DNA of 28,851 nucleotides from Trebonia sp036509215 (GTDB taxonomy: Bacteria > Actinomycetota > Actinomycetes > Streptosporangiales > Streptosporangiaceae). Below, piece by piece: positions 21,753-28,851 of the stretch. The stretch's first letter is position 1; each line of letters starts with the position of its first letter. The notes below the pieces were generated by a model. That model was not told the DNA's origin. It was given only the letters and a program-made list of their open reading frames with translations, and searched no databases. Location of the stretch: assembly GCA_036509215.1 (NCBI GenBank), contig DATCGA010000759.1, positions 1 through 28,851 of the forward strand, written 5' to 3'. The translations under genes were made by a program, and so were the position numbers.

Positions 21753-22550
21753 TCAGAACTTGGTGTTCTCCCGCCAGTGCTCGAACAGGGCGGCGTCGCC
21801 GAGCACGTCGAACTTGGCGTCGTCGGCGTCGATTCGTCCGGTCAGTACCAGCAGCAGGTCGGCCGCGGCGGCGCGGACGGCCACGTCGGCCTTACCGTGC
21901 CCGTGTTCCCACAGCGGGCCGTCAGGCGTGCGGCGGACCAGTCACTCGCCGGCGTCGCCGAGGCCGTCGCCGGTGGCGTGCAAGTGTAACGTCTGACCGG
22001 TGCCCGCGAGCGAGGCCAGCGCAGGCGAGGGATTGACCGTCATGCGCGAGGCCAGCAGCTCCAGGGACTCGCTGACGCCGTCCGCGGCGAGGTCCGCCGC
22101 TAGTTCGTACGGCCGGCCCGCGGCGAACGCCGCGTCGGCCCGGCGCAGCACGGTCTCGAACGTGAGCCGGCGAAGCCAGAAGCCCGCCCGCCTGTCCTGG
22201 GCCCAGGTCCACACCCTCGACCCCGCTCCGGCCTCGGCCACCGCGCACACCAGCTGCCGCGCGCCGTCGCGAAGCCAGTCGCCGTACTTTCCGGGCTGCT
22301 GCGGCAGCACGGCCTCGGGCACGGACTCGAAGGGGATGAACCTCGTGGTCCCGCTGGTGCTGATGGCGGTCGCCCAGTAGTAGGCGCGCCCGACGTGGTG
22401 GACGAGCTGCTCGAGTGTCCACTCCGGGCACGTCGGCACCCGCAGCGCTAGGTCCGCGCCCTCCACGGTGCCCGCGAACGCCTCGGCCTCGGCGCACAGC
22501 TCCACAGCGAAACGGTCAAATCCCAGTGCTGCCACGGCAAGATCCGACAT
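21753..22550 (-). pseudogene. DinB/maleylpyruvate-isomerase family gene interrupted by an in-frame TGA
   Basis: The first 202 codons encode a mycothiol-dependent maleylpyruvate isomerase (TIGR03083-like, DinB fold) protein. VPTCPEWTLEQLVHHVG carries the metal-binding His pair and GQTLHLHATGD begins the C-terminal domain. Codon 203 is TGA (21942-21944). The same frame stays open past it for 62 codons to a natural TGA at 21753-21755, with typical family sequence (LVRRTPDGPLWEHGHGKADV, VRAAAADLLLVLTGR). Relatives have GEWLV at this point, so TGG (Trp) has become TGA. Full length would be 265 residues. This may be a recent nonsense mutation, a sequencing error or a read-through site (the stop context is TGA-C). 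TACGAT six nt before the ATG suggests a leaderless promoter, so expression may persist. Confidence 0.75.
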
Positions 22551-22649
22551 GCCCGGATCGTACCCTTTCCGGTCGGGCAGGTGTCCGAAGTGTCCGCCCT
22601 GGGCATCACTGGCGTGGCCGCCCGCACCAGTAGCTGGAGTAATCGCGTC

Positions 22650-24599
22650 ATGACAGTCAGCACGGTCCGTTCGCAGGAAAAGACAGCATCAGCCCGGCAC
22701 CCGCTCGCTCCACTCACCACTGCCGAGGCGGGGGCGGCGGCGCGGCTTGCCCTCGACGCCTCGGGGCCGGGAAGCCGGATCGTGTACTGCGCGCTGGCCG
22801 AGCCGGCCAAGGCGGCGGTGCGCGGCTGGGAAGACGGGCAGCCGGTGTCCCGCGAGGTGCTCTGCGTGGTCTACGAGCGCCCTAAGGGGCTGACGTGGCT
22901 GGTGACCGTAACGCTGGACGAGCCGGGCCGGGTCACGAATGCGGTGCCCGCGCCGGGCGCGTTCCCGCTGATCACCGGAGAGCAGTTCATGGCCGACAGC
23001 GAGGCGATCAAGCAGGCGCCCGCGTTCAAGGAGGCCCTCGCAAGGCGGGGCCTGACCGACATGTCGGCCATTGCGATCGACGCCTGGCCGGCCGCCAACT
23101 TCGGCCTCGACCTGGACAAGTCGGGGCGGCCGCTGGCGCGGGCCGTCGCCTACGCGCTTGACGGGCCGAACCCGAACCCGTACGCCCGGCCGATCGAGAA
23201 CCTGGTCGTGATCTGGGACCGGGACGCGGGCGAGATCGTCGAGCTCCAGGACGGCGACCCGGTGCCGCTGCCGACCGACCCCGGCCGCTACGACGCCGAG
23301 GGCAACACGCCGCACCGCGAGCTCGCCGACCTGCGGATCCTGCAGCCGGACGGCCCCGGGTTCACCGTCGACGACGGGCAGCTGCGCTGGGGTCCGTGGC
23401 AGCTGCGGGTCTCCCTGCACCCGGTTGAGGGCCTGGTGCTGCACGAGGTCACCTACATCGAGGGCGAACGACCGCGGCCGATCCTGTACCGCGCGTCGAT
23501 GTCGGAGATGGTCGTGCCGTACGGGTCGACGGCGATGAACCACTGGTGGAAGAACGCGTTCGACGCGGGCGAGTGCGGGCTCGGGCTGTGCGCCAGCTCG
23601 CTGGAGCTCGGCTGCGACTGCCTGGGCGAGATCGTCTACCTGGACGGCGTCCAGGTAGACGGCAATGGCACCGCGACGTCGTTGCGCAACGCCATCTGCC
23701 TGCACGAAGAGGACTACGGCATGCTCTGGAAGCACGTCGACGCGCGGAACCGGGTGAGCGAGACCCGCCGGTCGCGGCGGATGGTCGTCTCGTCGATCTC
23801 CACCGTGGGCAACTACGAGTACGGCTTCTTCTGGTACTTCTACCTCGACGGCACGATCCAGGCCGAGGTGAAGCTGACCGGGATCATTCAGACGCAGGCG
23901 GTGCGCCCGGGCGAGCGCGTTCCTTACGCGAACCCGGTGACGCCCGAGCTGGCCGGGCCGCATCACCAGCACGTGTTCAGCTACCGGCTCGACTTCACCG
24001 TCGACGGGGCGGCCAACGCCGTCTACGAGGTCGACGCGGTGCCGGTGCCGACCGGGCCGGACAACCCGTACGGCAACGCGTTCACCTCGCAGGCGACCCT
24101 GCTCGAGACCGAGCTGCAGGCGCAGCGGATGGCGGCGGCGGAGAAGTCCAGGTACTGGAAGATCGTCAACCACGGCGTCCGCAACGCGGTCGACGAGCCG
24201 GTGGCGTACAAGCTGGTGCCCGCGCACGCGACCGCCCCGCTGCTGGCGCAGCCGGAGGCGGCGATCACCGCCCGGGCGACGTTCGGCACCAAGCACCTGT
24301 GGGTGACGCCGTTCGCGGCCGACGAGCGGCGGGCGGCGGGCGACTTCCCGAACCAGCATCCGGGCGGCGACGGGCTGCCCCGGTGGACCGCCGCCGACCG
24401 GCCGGTCGTCGACACCGACATCGTCGTCTGGCACACGGTGGGCGTCACGCACTTCTGCCGGCCGGAGGACTTCCCGGTCATGCCGGTGGAGTACACCGGG
24501 TTCACGCTGAAGCCGTTCGGCTTCTTCGACCGGAACCCGGCGATCGACCTGGCGCCGTCGGCGTCGGCGTCGGCCGGGGGCGACCACTGCCACCAGTAG
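22650..24599 (+). CDS. Copper amine oxidase (primary-amine oxidase)
   Basis: A 649-residue topaquinone enzyme. The catalytic base is Asp305 in NAFDAGECGLG. The cofactor precursor is Tyr389 in VGNYEYGF, which is self-processed to topaquinone. The copper ligands are His439 and His441 (HHQHVFSYRLD) and His601 (GVTHFCRPEDFPVMP). The ELGCDCLGEI segment and the KPFGFFDRNPA ending are typical of Arthrobacter-type histamine/phenylethylamine oxidases. It oxidises primary amines to aldehydes, giving ammonia and peroxide. There is no signal peptide, so it is probably cytoplasmic. The ATG at 22650 (GGAG 10 nt upstream) is preferred to an earlier frame opening at 22581. It is divergent from the broken DinB gene. 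Confidence 0.93.
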   Translation: MTVSTVRSQEKTASARHPLAPLTTAEAGAAARLALDASGPGSRIVYCALAEPAKAAVRGWEDGQPVSREVLCVVYERPKGLTWLVTVTLDEPGRVTNAVPAPGAFPLITGEQFMADSEAIKQAPAFKEALARRGLTDMSAIAIDAWPAANFGLDLDKSGRPLARAVAYALDGPNPNPYARPIENLVVIWDRDAGEIVELQDGDPVPLPTDPGRYDAEGNTPHRELADLRILQPDGPGFTVDDGQLRWGPWQLRVSLHPVEGLVLHEVTYIEGERPRPILYRASMSEMVVPYGSTAMNHWWKNAFDAGECGLGLCASSLELGCDCLGEIVYLDGVQVDGNGTATSLRNAICLHEEDYGMLWKHVDARNRVSETRRSRRMVVSSISTVGNYEYGFFWYFYLDGTIQAEVKLTGIIQTQAVRPGERVPYANPVTPELAGPHHQHVFSYRLDFTVDGAANAVYEVDAVPVPTGPDNPYGNAFTSQATLLETELQAQRMAAAEKSRYWKIVNHGVRNAVDEPVAYKLVPAHATAPLLAQPEAAITARATFGTKHLWVTPFAADERRAAGDFPNQHPGGDGLPRWTAADRPVVDTDIVVWHTVGVTHFCRPEDFPVMPVEYTGFTLKPFGFFDRNPAIDLAPSASASAGGDHCHQ

Positions 24600-24795
24600 C
24601 GCCGCGCGGGTTCCGCGATGACCAGCGCCCGGCGGATGCGCCCGAACCCTATCTCGTTCTTGACGGGATCGCACAACGTTCCTTGTCTCCCCGCCGTCGG
24701 CATGATCCACGTTTGTCATTATCTCAGCCCGTACAATTGCAGCTGCCTATTTGATCGACTGGGGAGCTTTTCCGGTTCGGCTAAAGTGGCTATCC

Positions 24796-26517
24796 ATGGC
24801 GGACGTTGAGGAATTGCTCAGCCGGCGGCTAGCGCCGGCTTTCGACGCTGTGGCTGGCGACCCAGCGAGCCCGGCCGTCCGCCGCTCCCAGCATGCGGAT
24901 TTTCAGGCCGACGGCGCCCTGGCGCTTGGGCGCAAGCTGGGAATCAGCCCGCGGGAGGCGGCGGAGCAGGTCCTGCGGCAGGCCGACCTGAGCGATCTGT
25001 GCTCTCGGGTGGAGGTTACCGGGGCGGGTTTCATCAGCCTGACGCTGGCGGATGAGGTGCTGGGCGGCCTGGTGGCAGAGATCGCCGGAGATGACCGGCT
25101 TGGCTCCCAGCTGACCGACGCCCCGGAGACCGTCACAGTTGACTACTCGGCCCCGAACGCCGCGAAGGAGATGCACGTAGGCCACCTGCGGTCGACGATC
25201 ATCGGTGACGCGGTGGTCCGGATTCTGCTTTGGCGCGGGCATAACGTGATCCGCCAGAATCACATCGGCGAATGGGGCACGCCGTTCGGGATGCTGATCG
25301 AGCACCTGATCGACATCGGCGAGACCGAGGCGGCCCAGGAACTCGCGGTCGGCGACCTGAACCGCTTCTACCAGGCGGCGAGAAAGAAGTTCGACGCCGA
25401 TGACGTCTTCAAGGACCGGGCGCGGGGCCGGGTGGTGCTGCTGCAAAGCGGCGATCCTGCCACCCTCCGTCTCTGGAAGATCCTGGTCACGGAGTCCAAG
25501 GCGTACTTCCTCACGGTCTACGAGCGGCTGGGCGTGCTCCTGAACGAGCAGGATTTCTTCGGGGAGAGCTTCTACAACGATCAGCTCCAGTCGGTGGTGG
25601 ACGAGCTTGACCAGCTCGGCCTCCTCCAGGTCAGCGACGGCGCCCGGTGCGTGTTTCCCGCCGGGTACAAGAACCGCCAGGGCGAGCCGCTTCCGCTGAT
25701 CGTCCAGAAGACCGACGGTGGTTTCGGGTACGCGGCCACTGACCTGGCCACGATCCGCAGGCGGCTCCGGGTCCTGGGCGCGACGCGACTGCTGTACGTC
25801 GTCGGCCTGCCCCAGCGCCAGCACCTGGAAATGATCTTCGAGACCGCGCGCGAGGCTGGCTGGCTCGTTCCCCCGGCTCGGGCCGAACATGTGGGCCACG
25901 GGTCGATCCTCGGCGACGACGGCAAGATCCTGCGCACCCGCGCCGGAGCATCGGTCAAGCTCATCGACCTGCTTGACGAGGCCATAGCGCGGGCGACGGC
26001 CATCGTCGCGGAGAAGAACCCGGCACTGGATGAGCAGGCCCGCGAGCACGTCGCGCAGGCCGTCGGCATCGGCGCGGTGAAGTACGCGGACCTGTCGACC
26101 CAGCGCAGCAAGGACTACGTTTTCGACTACGACCGGATGCTGTCCTTCGAGGGCAACACGGCGCCGTACCTGCAGTACGCCCACGCGCGAATCTGCTCGA
26201 TCTTCCGGCGCTCGGGCCTGGAGCCGCCGGACGCAAAGCACGTCATCGTGGCCGAGCCCGCCGAACGGGCGCTCGCCATCGAGTTGCTGGCATTCGCGGG
26301 CGTGGTAACGGAAGTTGCCGGGGACCTGGAATGCCATCGCCTGGCCCAGTACCTGTACGGCCTGGCGTCAGCCTTCACAGACTTCTACGAGCGCTGTCCC
26401 GTGCTCCGGGCCGAAGGCGAGGTCCGCACCAGCAGGCTCGTCTTGTGCGACCTGAGCGCCCGGACCCTCAAGCTCGGCCTCGGACTCCTGGGGATCGCCG
26501 CTCCGGACCAGATGTGA
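24796..26517 (+). CDS. argS: Arginyl-tRNA synthetase
   Basis: A 573-residue class I synthetase of normal length. The N-terminal Arg-S domain (about residues 1-90) recognises the tRNA elbow. The HIGH motif is HVGHLRSTIIGD (His127-His130) after VDYSAPNAAKEM. The KMSKS region takes the usual ArgRS variant form GDDGKILRTRAGASVKL, and a DALR anticodon-binding domain follows from about 455, ending LKLGLGLLGI. It charges tRNA-Arg. A TACAAT at 24732-24737 is a possible -10 about 52 nt upstream; no strong ribosome site is seen. In most actinomycetes argS is followed by lysA and the threonine genes. Here it is flanked by an amine oxidase and a two-component system, so it may be a second copy. Confidence 0.95.
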   Translation: MADVEELLSRRLAPAFDAVAGDPASPAVRRSQHADFQADGALALGRKLGISPREAAEQVLRQADLSDLCSRVEVTGAGFISLTLADEVLGGLVAEIAGDDRLGSQLTDAPETVTVDYSAPNAAKEMHVGHLRSTIIGDAVVRILLWRGHNVIRQNHIGEWGTPFGMLIEHLIDIGETEAAQELAVGDLNRFYQAARKKFDADDVFKDRARGRVVLLQSGDPATLRLWKILVTESKAYFLTVYERLGVLLNEQDFFGESFYNDQLQSVVDELDQLGLLQVSDGARCVFPAGYKNRQGEPLPLIVQKTDGGFGYAATDLATIRRRLRVLGATRLLYVVGLPQRQHLEMIFETAREAGWLVPPARAEHVGHGSILGDDGKILRTRAGASVKLIDLLDEAIARATAIVAEKNPALDEQAREHVAQAVGIGAVKYADLSTQRSKDYVFDYDRMLSFEGNTAPYLQYAHARICSIFRRSGLEPPDAKHVIVAEPAERALAIELLAFAGVVTEVAGDLECHRLAQYLYGLASAFTDFYERCPVLRAEGEVRTSRLVLCDLSARTLKLGLGLLGIAAPDQM

Positions 26518-26530
26518 CTCGCTGCGCGCC

Positions 26531-27241
26531 TTAACGCTCCCGGGCCGGGACAATAAGACCGGACTCGTACGCGGTGACCACCGCCTGGGTGCGGTCGCGG
26601 AGGCCGAGCTTGCCCAGCGTCCGGCTGACGTGGGTCTTGACCGTGTCCTCGGTCACCACCAGCCGCGCCGCGATCTCCGCGTTGGACAGGCCCGCCGCCA
26701 CCAGCCGGAGCACCTCGGTCTCGCGCGGGGTGAGCGTGCGCAGCGCCGCCGACGTGGCGGCGGCGCTTCCCGCGCCCCCGGCCGCGGCCGCCGAGCGCGG
26801 CCGGGTCCGAGCGAACTCGCTGATCAGCCTCCTCGTCACGCCGGGGGCGAGCAAGGCGTCGCCGGACGCGACGACGCGGACGCCCTCGAACAGCCGCTCG
26901 GCGGTGACGTCCTTGAGCAGGAACCCGCTCGCGCCCGCCCGCAGCGCGTCGAAGACGTACTCGTCCAGGTCGAACGTGGTCAAGATCAGCACCCGGGGCG
27001 CGTGCCCGGCGTCGAGCGCCAGCTGCCGGGTCGCCTCGATGCCGTCGGTGCCGGGCATCCGGACGTCCATCAGCACCACGTCGGGCCGGGCGGACCGACA
27101 GACCCGCACCGCCTCGGCCCCGTCGGCGGCCGTGCCGAGCACGGTGAAGTCCGGCTGCGTGTCCAGCAGGGCGGCGAAGCCGGCCCGCACCACCTCGTGG
27201 TCGTCGGCCACGACGATCCCGATCACGTTGCTCCTTGTCAT
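26531..27241 (-). CDS. NarL/FixJ (LuxR-type) response regulator
   Basis: A 236-residue two-domain regulator. The receiver domain has the acidic pair Asp13/Asp14, the phospho-acceptor Asp59 in VLMDVRMPG, the switch Thr in LILTTFD and Lys109 in FLLKDV. A Gly/Ala-rich linker (about 145-165) leads to a LuxR-type helix-turn-helix with LTPRETEVLRLVAAGLSNAE and TVKTHVSRTLGKLGLRDRTQ. It is downstream of its sensor kinase on the same strand and probably controls the divergent ABC transporter. The ATG at 27241 has no ribosome site; a GTG at 27226 with AAGGAG just upstream is a real alternative start. Confidence 0.93.
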   Translation of the reverse strand: MTRSNVIGIVVADDHEVVRAGFAALLDTQPDFTVLGTAADGAEAVRVCRSARPDVVLMDVRMPGTDGIEATRQLALDAGHAPRVLILTTFDLDEYVFDALRAGASGFLLKDVTAERLFEGVRVVASGDALLAPGVTRRLISEFARTRPRSAAAAGGAGSAAATSAALRTLTPRETEVLRLVAAGLSNAEIAARLVVTEDTVKTHVSRTLGKLGLRDRTQAVVTAYESGLIVPARER

Positions 27242-27242
27242 C

Positions 27243-27270
27243 TCACGTCCGGTGCCATGTCACGTCCGGT
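27243..27270. repeat. 11-bp direct repeat between kinase and regulator genes
   Basis: TCACGTCCGGT occurs at 27243-27253 and 27260-27270, 17 bp apart, filling the short gap between the kinase stop and the regulator start. It may be a regulator-binding site or a small duplication that displaced the ribosome site. Confidence 0.5.
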
Positions 27271-28541
27271 CATGCCAGCTCCGGCTTGGCGGGCAGCACG
27301 GCCTCGACCAGGAACCCGCCGCCGGACGCGGCGCCAGTGCGGAGCGACCCGCCAACGGTGGCGGCCCGCTCGCGCATGCCGAGCAGCCCGTGCCCCGGCC
27401 CTTCGGCCCGCGACGGCGAGGATGCCGAGGACGCCGTGGGTGACAGCGGCGGCCCCGGCCCGTTGTCCCTGACGCGCAGTCGCAGCGCGTCATCCTCGTA
27501 GCACAGCTCGACGTCCACCGCGGCGCCGGGCGCGTGCCGCCGGGCGTTGGTGAGCGCCTCCTGCACGATCCGGTACGCGGCCAGCTCGACGCCCGGGTCG
27601 AACGGCGCGACCGGGCCGGACACGATGAGCCTGGCGCCCGCCCCCGACGCCTCCCTGGCGCCGTCGATCAGCTCCGCCAGCTGCGACAGCCCGGGCTGCG
27701 GGTGCCGATCGCCTGCTGGGTCGCCGACGTCCTCGCGGAGCACGCCGAGCAGTCGGCGCATCTCCGTCAGCCCGGCCCGGGCGGTGTCGCCGATCTCGGC
27801 GAACCGCTGCGCGCCCGCCGCCGGCAGGCCCGGGGTGGTCAGCCGCGCGGTCTCCGCCTGGACCGCGATCATCGAGATGTGGTGCGCGACGACATCGTGC
27901 AGCTCGCGAGCGATGCGGGCGCGTTCGCCCCGCGCCAGGTTCTCGGTCAGGGTGTCGGCCAGCATCGCCCGGGCCGCGCTCTGCCGCGCCGCCTCGGTCC
28001 GGGCCCGCAGCGCGATCGCGGTGCCGACCGCGATCGGCACCAGCGAGGCGAGCAGGACGGTGGCCGCGCCGGCGTGGAACGCCAGCGCGAGCACGAGAAA
28101 CGGCACCACCAGGGCGATGGCGAGCAGTTGCGCACCGCCCGGCAGGCCTGTCCCCGGACCGCGGCCGGGTTCGCCCGCATCACCGCCGGGGTCGGCGCGG
28201 GCGAGTCCGGCCGTGCGGCCGAGCCGGTAGCTGGCGATCACCTGCGCGGCCATGGCGGCCACGGTCGGCGTGCCGAAGAGCGCGAGCACCAACGCGCTCG
28301 TCGCGGTGATGGTCACGGCCGCCGCGACCGGGCGCAGGAAGACGAGCGGGACGGTGCCCGCGAGCGCGAGCAGGCAGAGCGCTATGACATGGGGGGCGCT
28401 GCCTGTGTCGGACGCATTGACGGTGTGCGTCAGTCCCTCGACCAGGGCCTGGCCGAACGCGGCCAGCGCAAGCAGCGCGCCGGCCAGGGCCTGCGCGTTC
28501 GGCGACCCGGCGATCCGCCGCCAGGTCCGTCCCATCGCCAT
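27270..28541 (-). CDS. DesK/NarX-type sensor histidine kinase
   Basis: A membrane sensor of 423 residues from the chosen ATG (426 from an ATG at 28550). Four to five hydrophobic segments occupy roughly residues 15-35, 52-70, 75-95, 138-160 and 163-180. A HisKA_3 dimerisation domain follows with ERARIARELHDVVAHHISMI (phospho-His215), then an ATPase domain with EALTNARRHAPGA (N box), VRDNGPGPP and GHGLLGMRERAATVGG (G boxes). GACAAT overlapping the first ATG would place +1 at the ATG at 28541, suggesting a leaderless start there. It is paired with the response regulator downstream. The signal sensed is unknown; the compact membrane part resembles kinases that respond to envelope or antibiotic stress. 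Confidence 0.92.
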   Translation of the reverse strand: MAMGRTWRRIAGSPNAQALAGALLALAAFGQALVEGLTHTVNASDTGSAPHVIALCLLALAGTVPLVFLRPVAAAVTITATSALVLALFGTPTVAAMAAQVIASYRLGRTAGLARADPGGDAGEPGRGPGTGLPGGAQLLAIALVVPFLVLALAFHAGAATVLLASLVPIAVGTAIALRARTEAARQSAARAMLADTLTENLARGERARIARELHDVVAHHISMIAVQAETARLTTPGLPAAGAQRFAEIGDTARAGLTEMRRLLGVLREDVGDPAGDRHPQPGLSQLAELIDGAREASGAGARLIVSGPVAPFDPGVELAAYRIVQEALTNARRHAPGAAVDVELCYEDDALRLRVRDNGPGPPLSPTASSASSPSRAEGPGHGLLGMRERAATVGGSLRTGAASGGGFLVEAVLPAKPELA

Positions 28542-28599
28542 ACCCGCCATTGTCCCCGCAGGCCGGACCGGCCGCGTCCCCCTGGCCGGGCATCCTCGC

Positions 28600-28619
28600 C
28601 GTCCCCCGCAAGGGGGACG
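28600..28619. promoter_or_regulatory. GC-rich inverted repeat in the divergent kinase/ABC promoter region
   Basis: CGTCCCCC (28600-28607) and GGGGGACG (28612-28619) form a perfect 8-bp stem around GCAA, a GNRA-type tetraloop. It lies about midway between two divergent starts, so it is a candidate operator for the response regulator or an RNA hairpin of a leader. Confidence 0.4.
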
Positions 28620-28688
28620 CTCGGGCGGCCGAAGACAGCTCCCAGGCGTGACGACCGCGGCGGCCGCCGGCCCCTAGCCTCGGTGACC

Positions 28689-28851
28689 ATGGAAGCAACG
28701 ATCGAAGTGGCCGGGCTGCGCAAGCGGTTCGGGCCGACGCTGGCGCTGGACGGGATGTCGTTCGTCGTCCAGCCGGGCCAGGTGACCGGCTTCGTCGGCC
28801 CCAACGGGGCCGGCAAGTCCACCACGATGCGGATGATCGCCGGGCTGGACG
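28689..28851 (+). CDS. ABC transporter ATP-binding protein (N-terminal part)
   Basis: The first 54 residues of an ABC ATPase, cut by the window edge. It has the A-loop aromatic region (LRKRFGPTLALDGMSF) and a complete Walker A, GFVGPNGAGKSTTMRM. The form resembles CcmA/DrrA-type ATPases of export systems. It is divergent from the kinase/regulator pair, the usual layout for a two-component system that controls an exporter. A TAGCCT 9 nt before the ATG could serve as a -10 for a nearly leaderless transcript. Confidence 0.9.
   Translation, partial: MEATIEVAGLRKRFGPTLALDGMSFVVQPGQVTGFVGPNGAGKSTTMRMIAGLD

Noticed and set aside
22689..24719. Minus-strand open frame of 676 codons opposite the amine oxidase
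   Set aside because: The plus strand has every catalytic and copper residue of an amine oxidase; the antisense frame is Arg/Val-rich low-complexity sequence.

Overview
The window is about 28.9 kb of very GC-rich DNA. It uses GTG starts freely, has many 4-bp GTGA stop/start overlaps, and several genes appear to be read from leaderless transcripts. Together with a DUF574-type (Methyltransf_19) SAM methyltransferase, a DDN-like deazaflavin protein and a mycothiol/DinB-type protein, this points to a soil actinomycete (Streptosporangiales, Catenulispora or Streptomyces-like). No plasmid, phage or IS gene is visible.

Layout. (1) 1-3204: the end of a coiled-coil protein, a HutC-type GntR regulator, and a leaderless pair of an FAD oxidoreductase and a phosphonatase-like HAD hydrolase that looks like aminoethylphosphonate-type catabolism; a HutC-type operator lies on the pair's promoter. 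(2) 3306-7030: single genes: a DDN-like F420/deazaflavin protein, a DUF574 methyltransferase, a VapBC/Phd-type toxin-antitoxin pair with a palindrome on its promoter, a PTP/DSP-like phosphatase, a DUF1905/YdeI protein and a GNAT acetyltransferase. A cluster of DnaA-box-like motifs lies at 6307-6460. (3) 7148-9605: a large secreted beta-helix protein with a likely decayed relative just downstream of it. (4) 9739-21718: the most interesting block. A divergent amidohydrolase is followed by acetoacetyl-CoA synthetase, a two-subunit PEP-synthase-like phosphotransferase (substrate plus swivel-His subunit, and ATP-binding subunit), a biotin carrier protein, biotin carboxylase, a pyruvate-carboxylase-like carboxyltransferase, a HAD-IIA phosphatase and an MDR oxidoreductase. 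(5) 21753-28851: a DinB-type gene broken by one in-frame TGA, a copper amine oxidase, an arginyl-tRNA synthetase away from its usual actinobacterial context, a NarL/DesK-type two-component system and the start of a divergent ABC transporter.

How block 4 may work (inference). The dikinase-like pair lacks the PEP/pyruvate TIM barrel of PEP synthase and has the architecture of phenylphosphate synthase or rifampin phosphotransferase. It sits beside a complete three-part biotin-dependent carboxylase whose carboxyltransferase has altered pyruvate-site motifs, and beside an acetoacetate-activating enzyme. A simple reading is ATP-dependent activation of a ketone (for example acetone to its enol phosphate), biotin-dependent carboxylation to a beta-keto acid, and CoA activation. 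That would be an acetone/ketone carboxylation route unrelated to the AcxABC-type acetone carboxylase.

A second unexplained signal is a near-identical 17-bp direct repeat that occurs twice at each of two loci about 15 kb apart (1132-1262 and 16476-16624). Each pair brackets a hairpin with similar geometry but unrelated stem sequence, and each stands just upstream of a catabolic gene.
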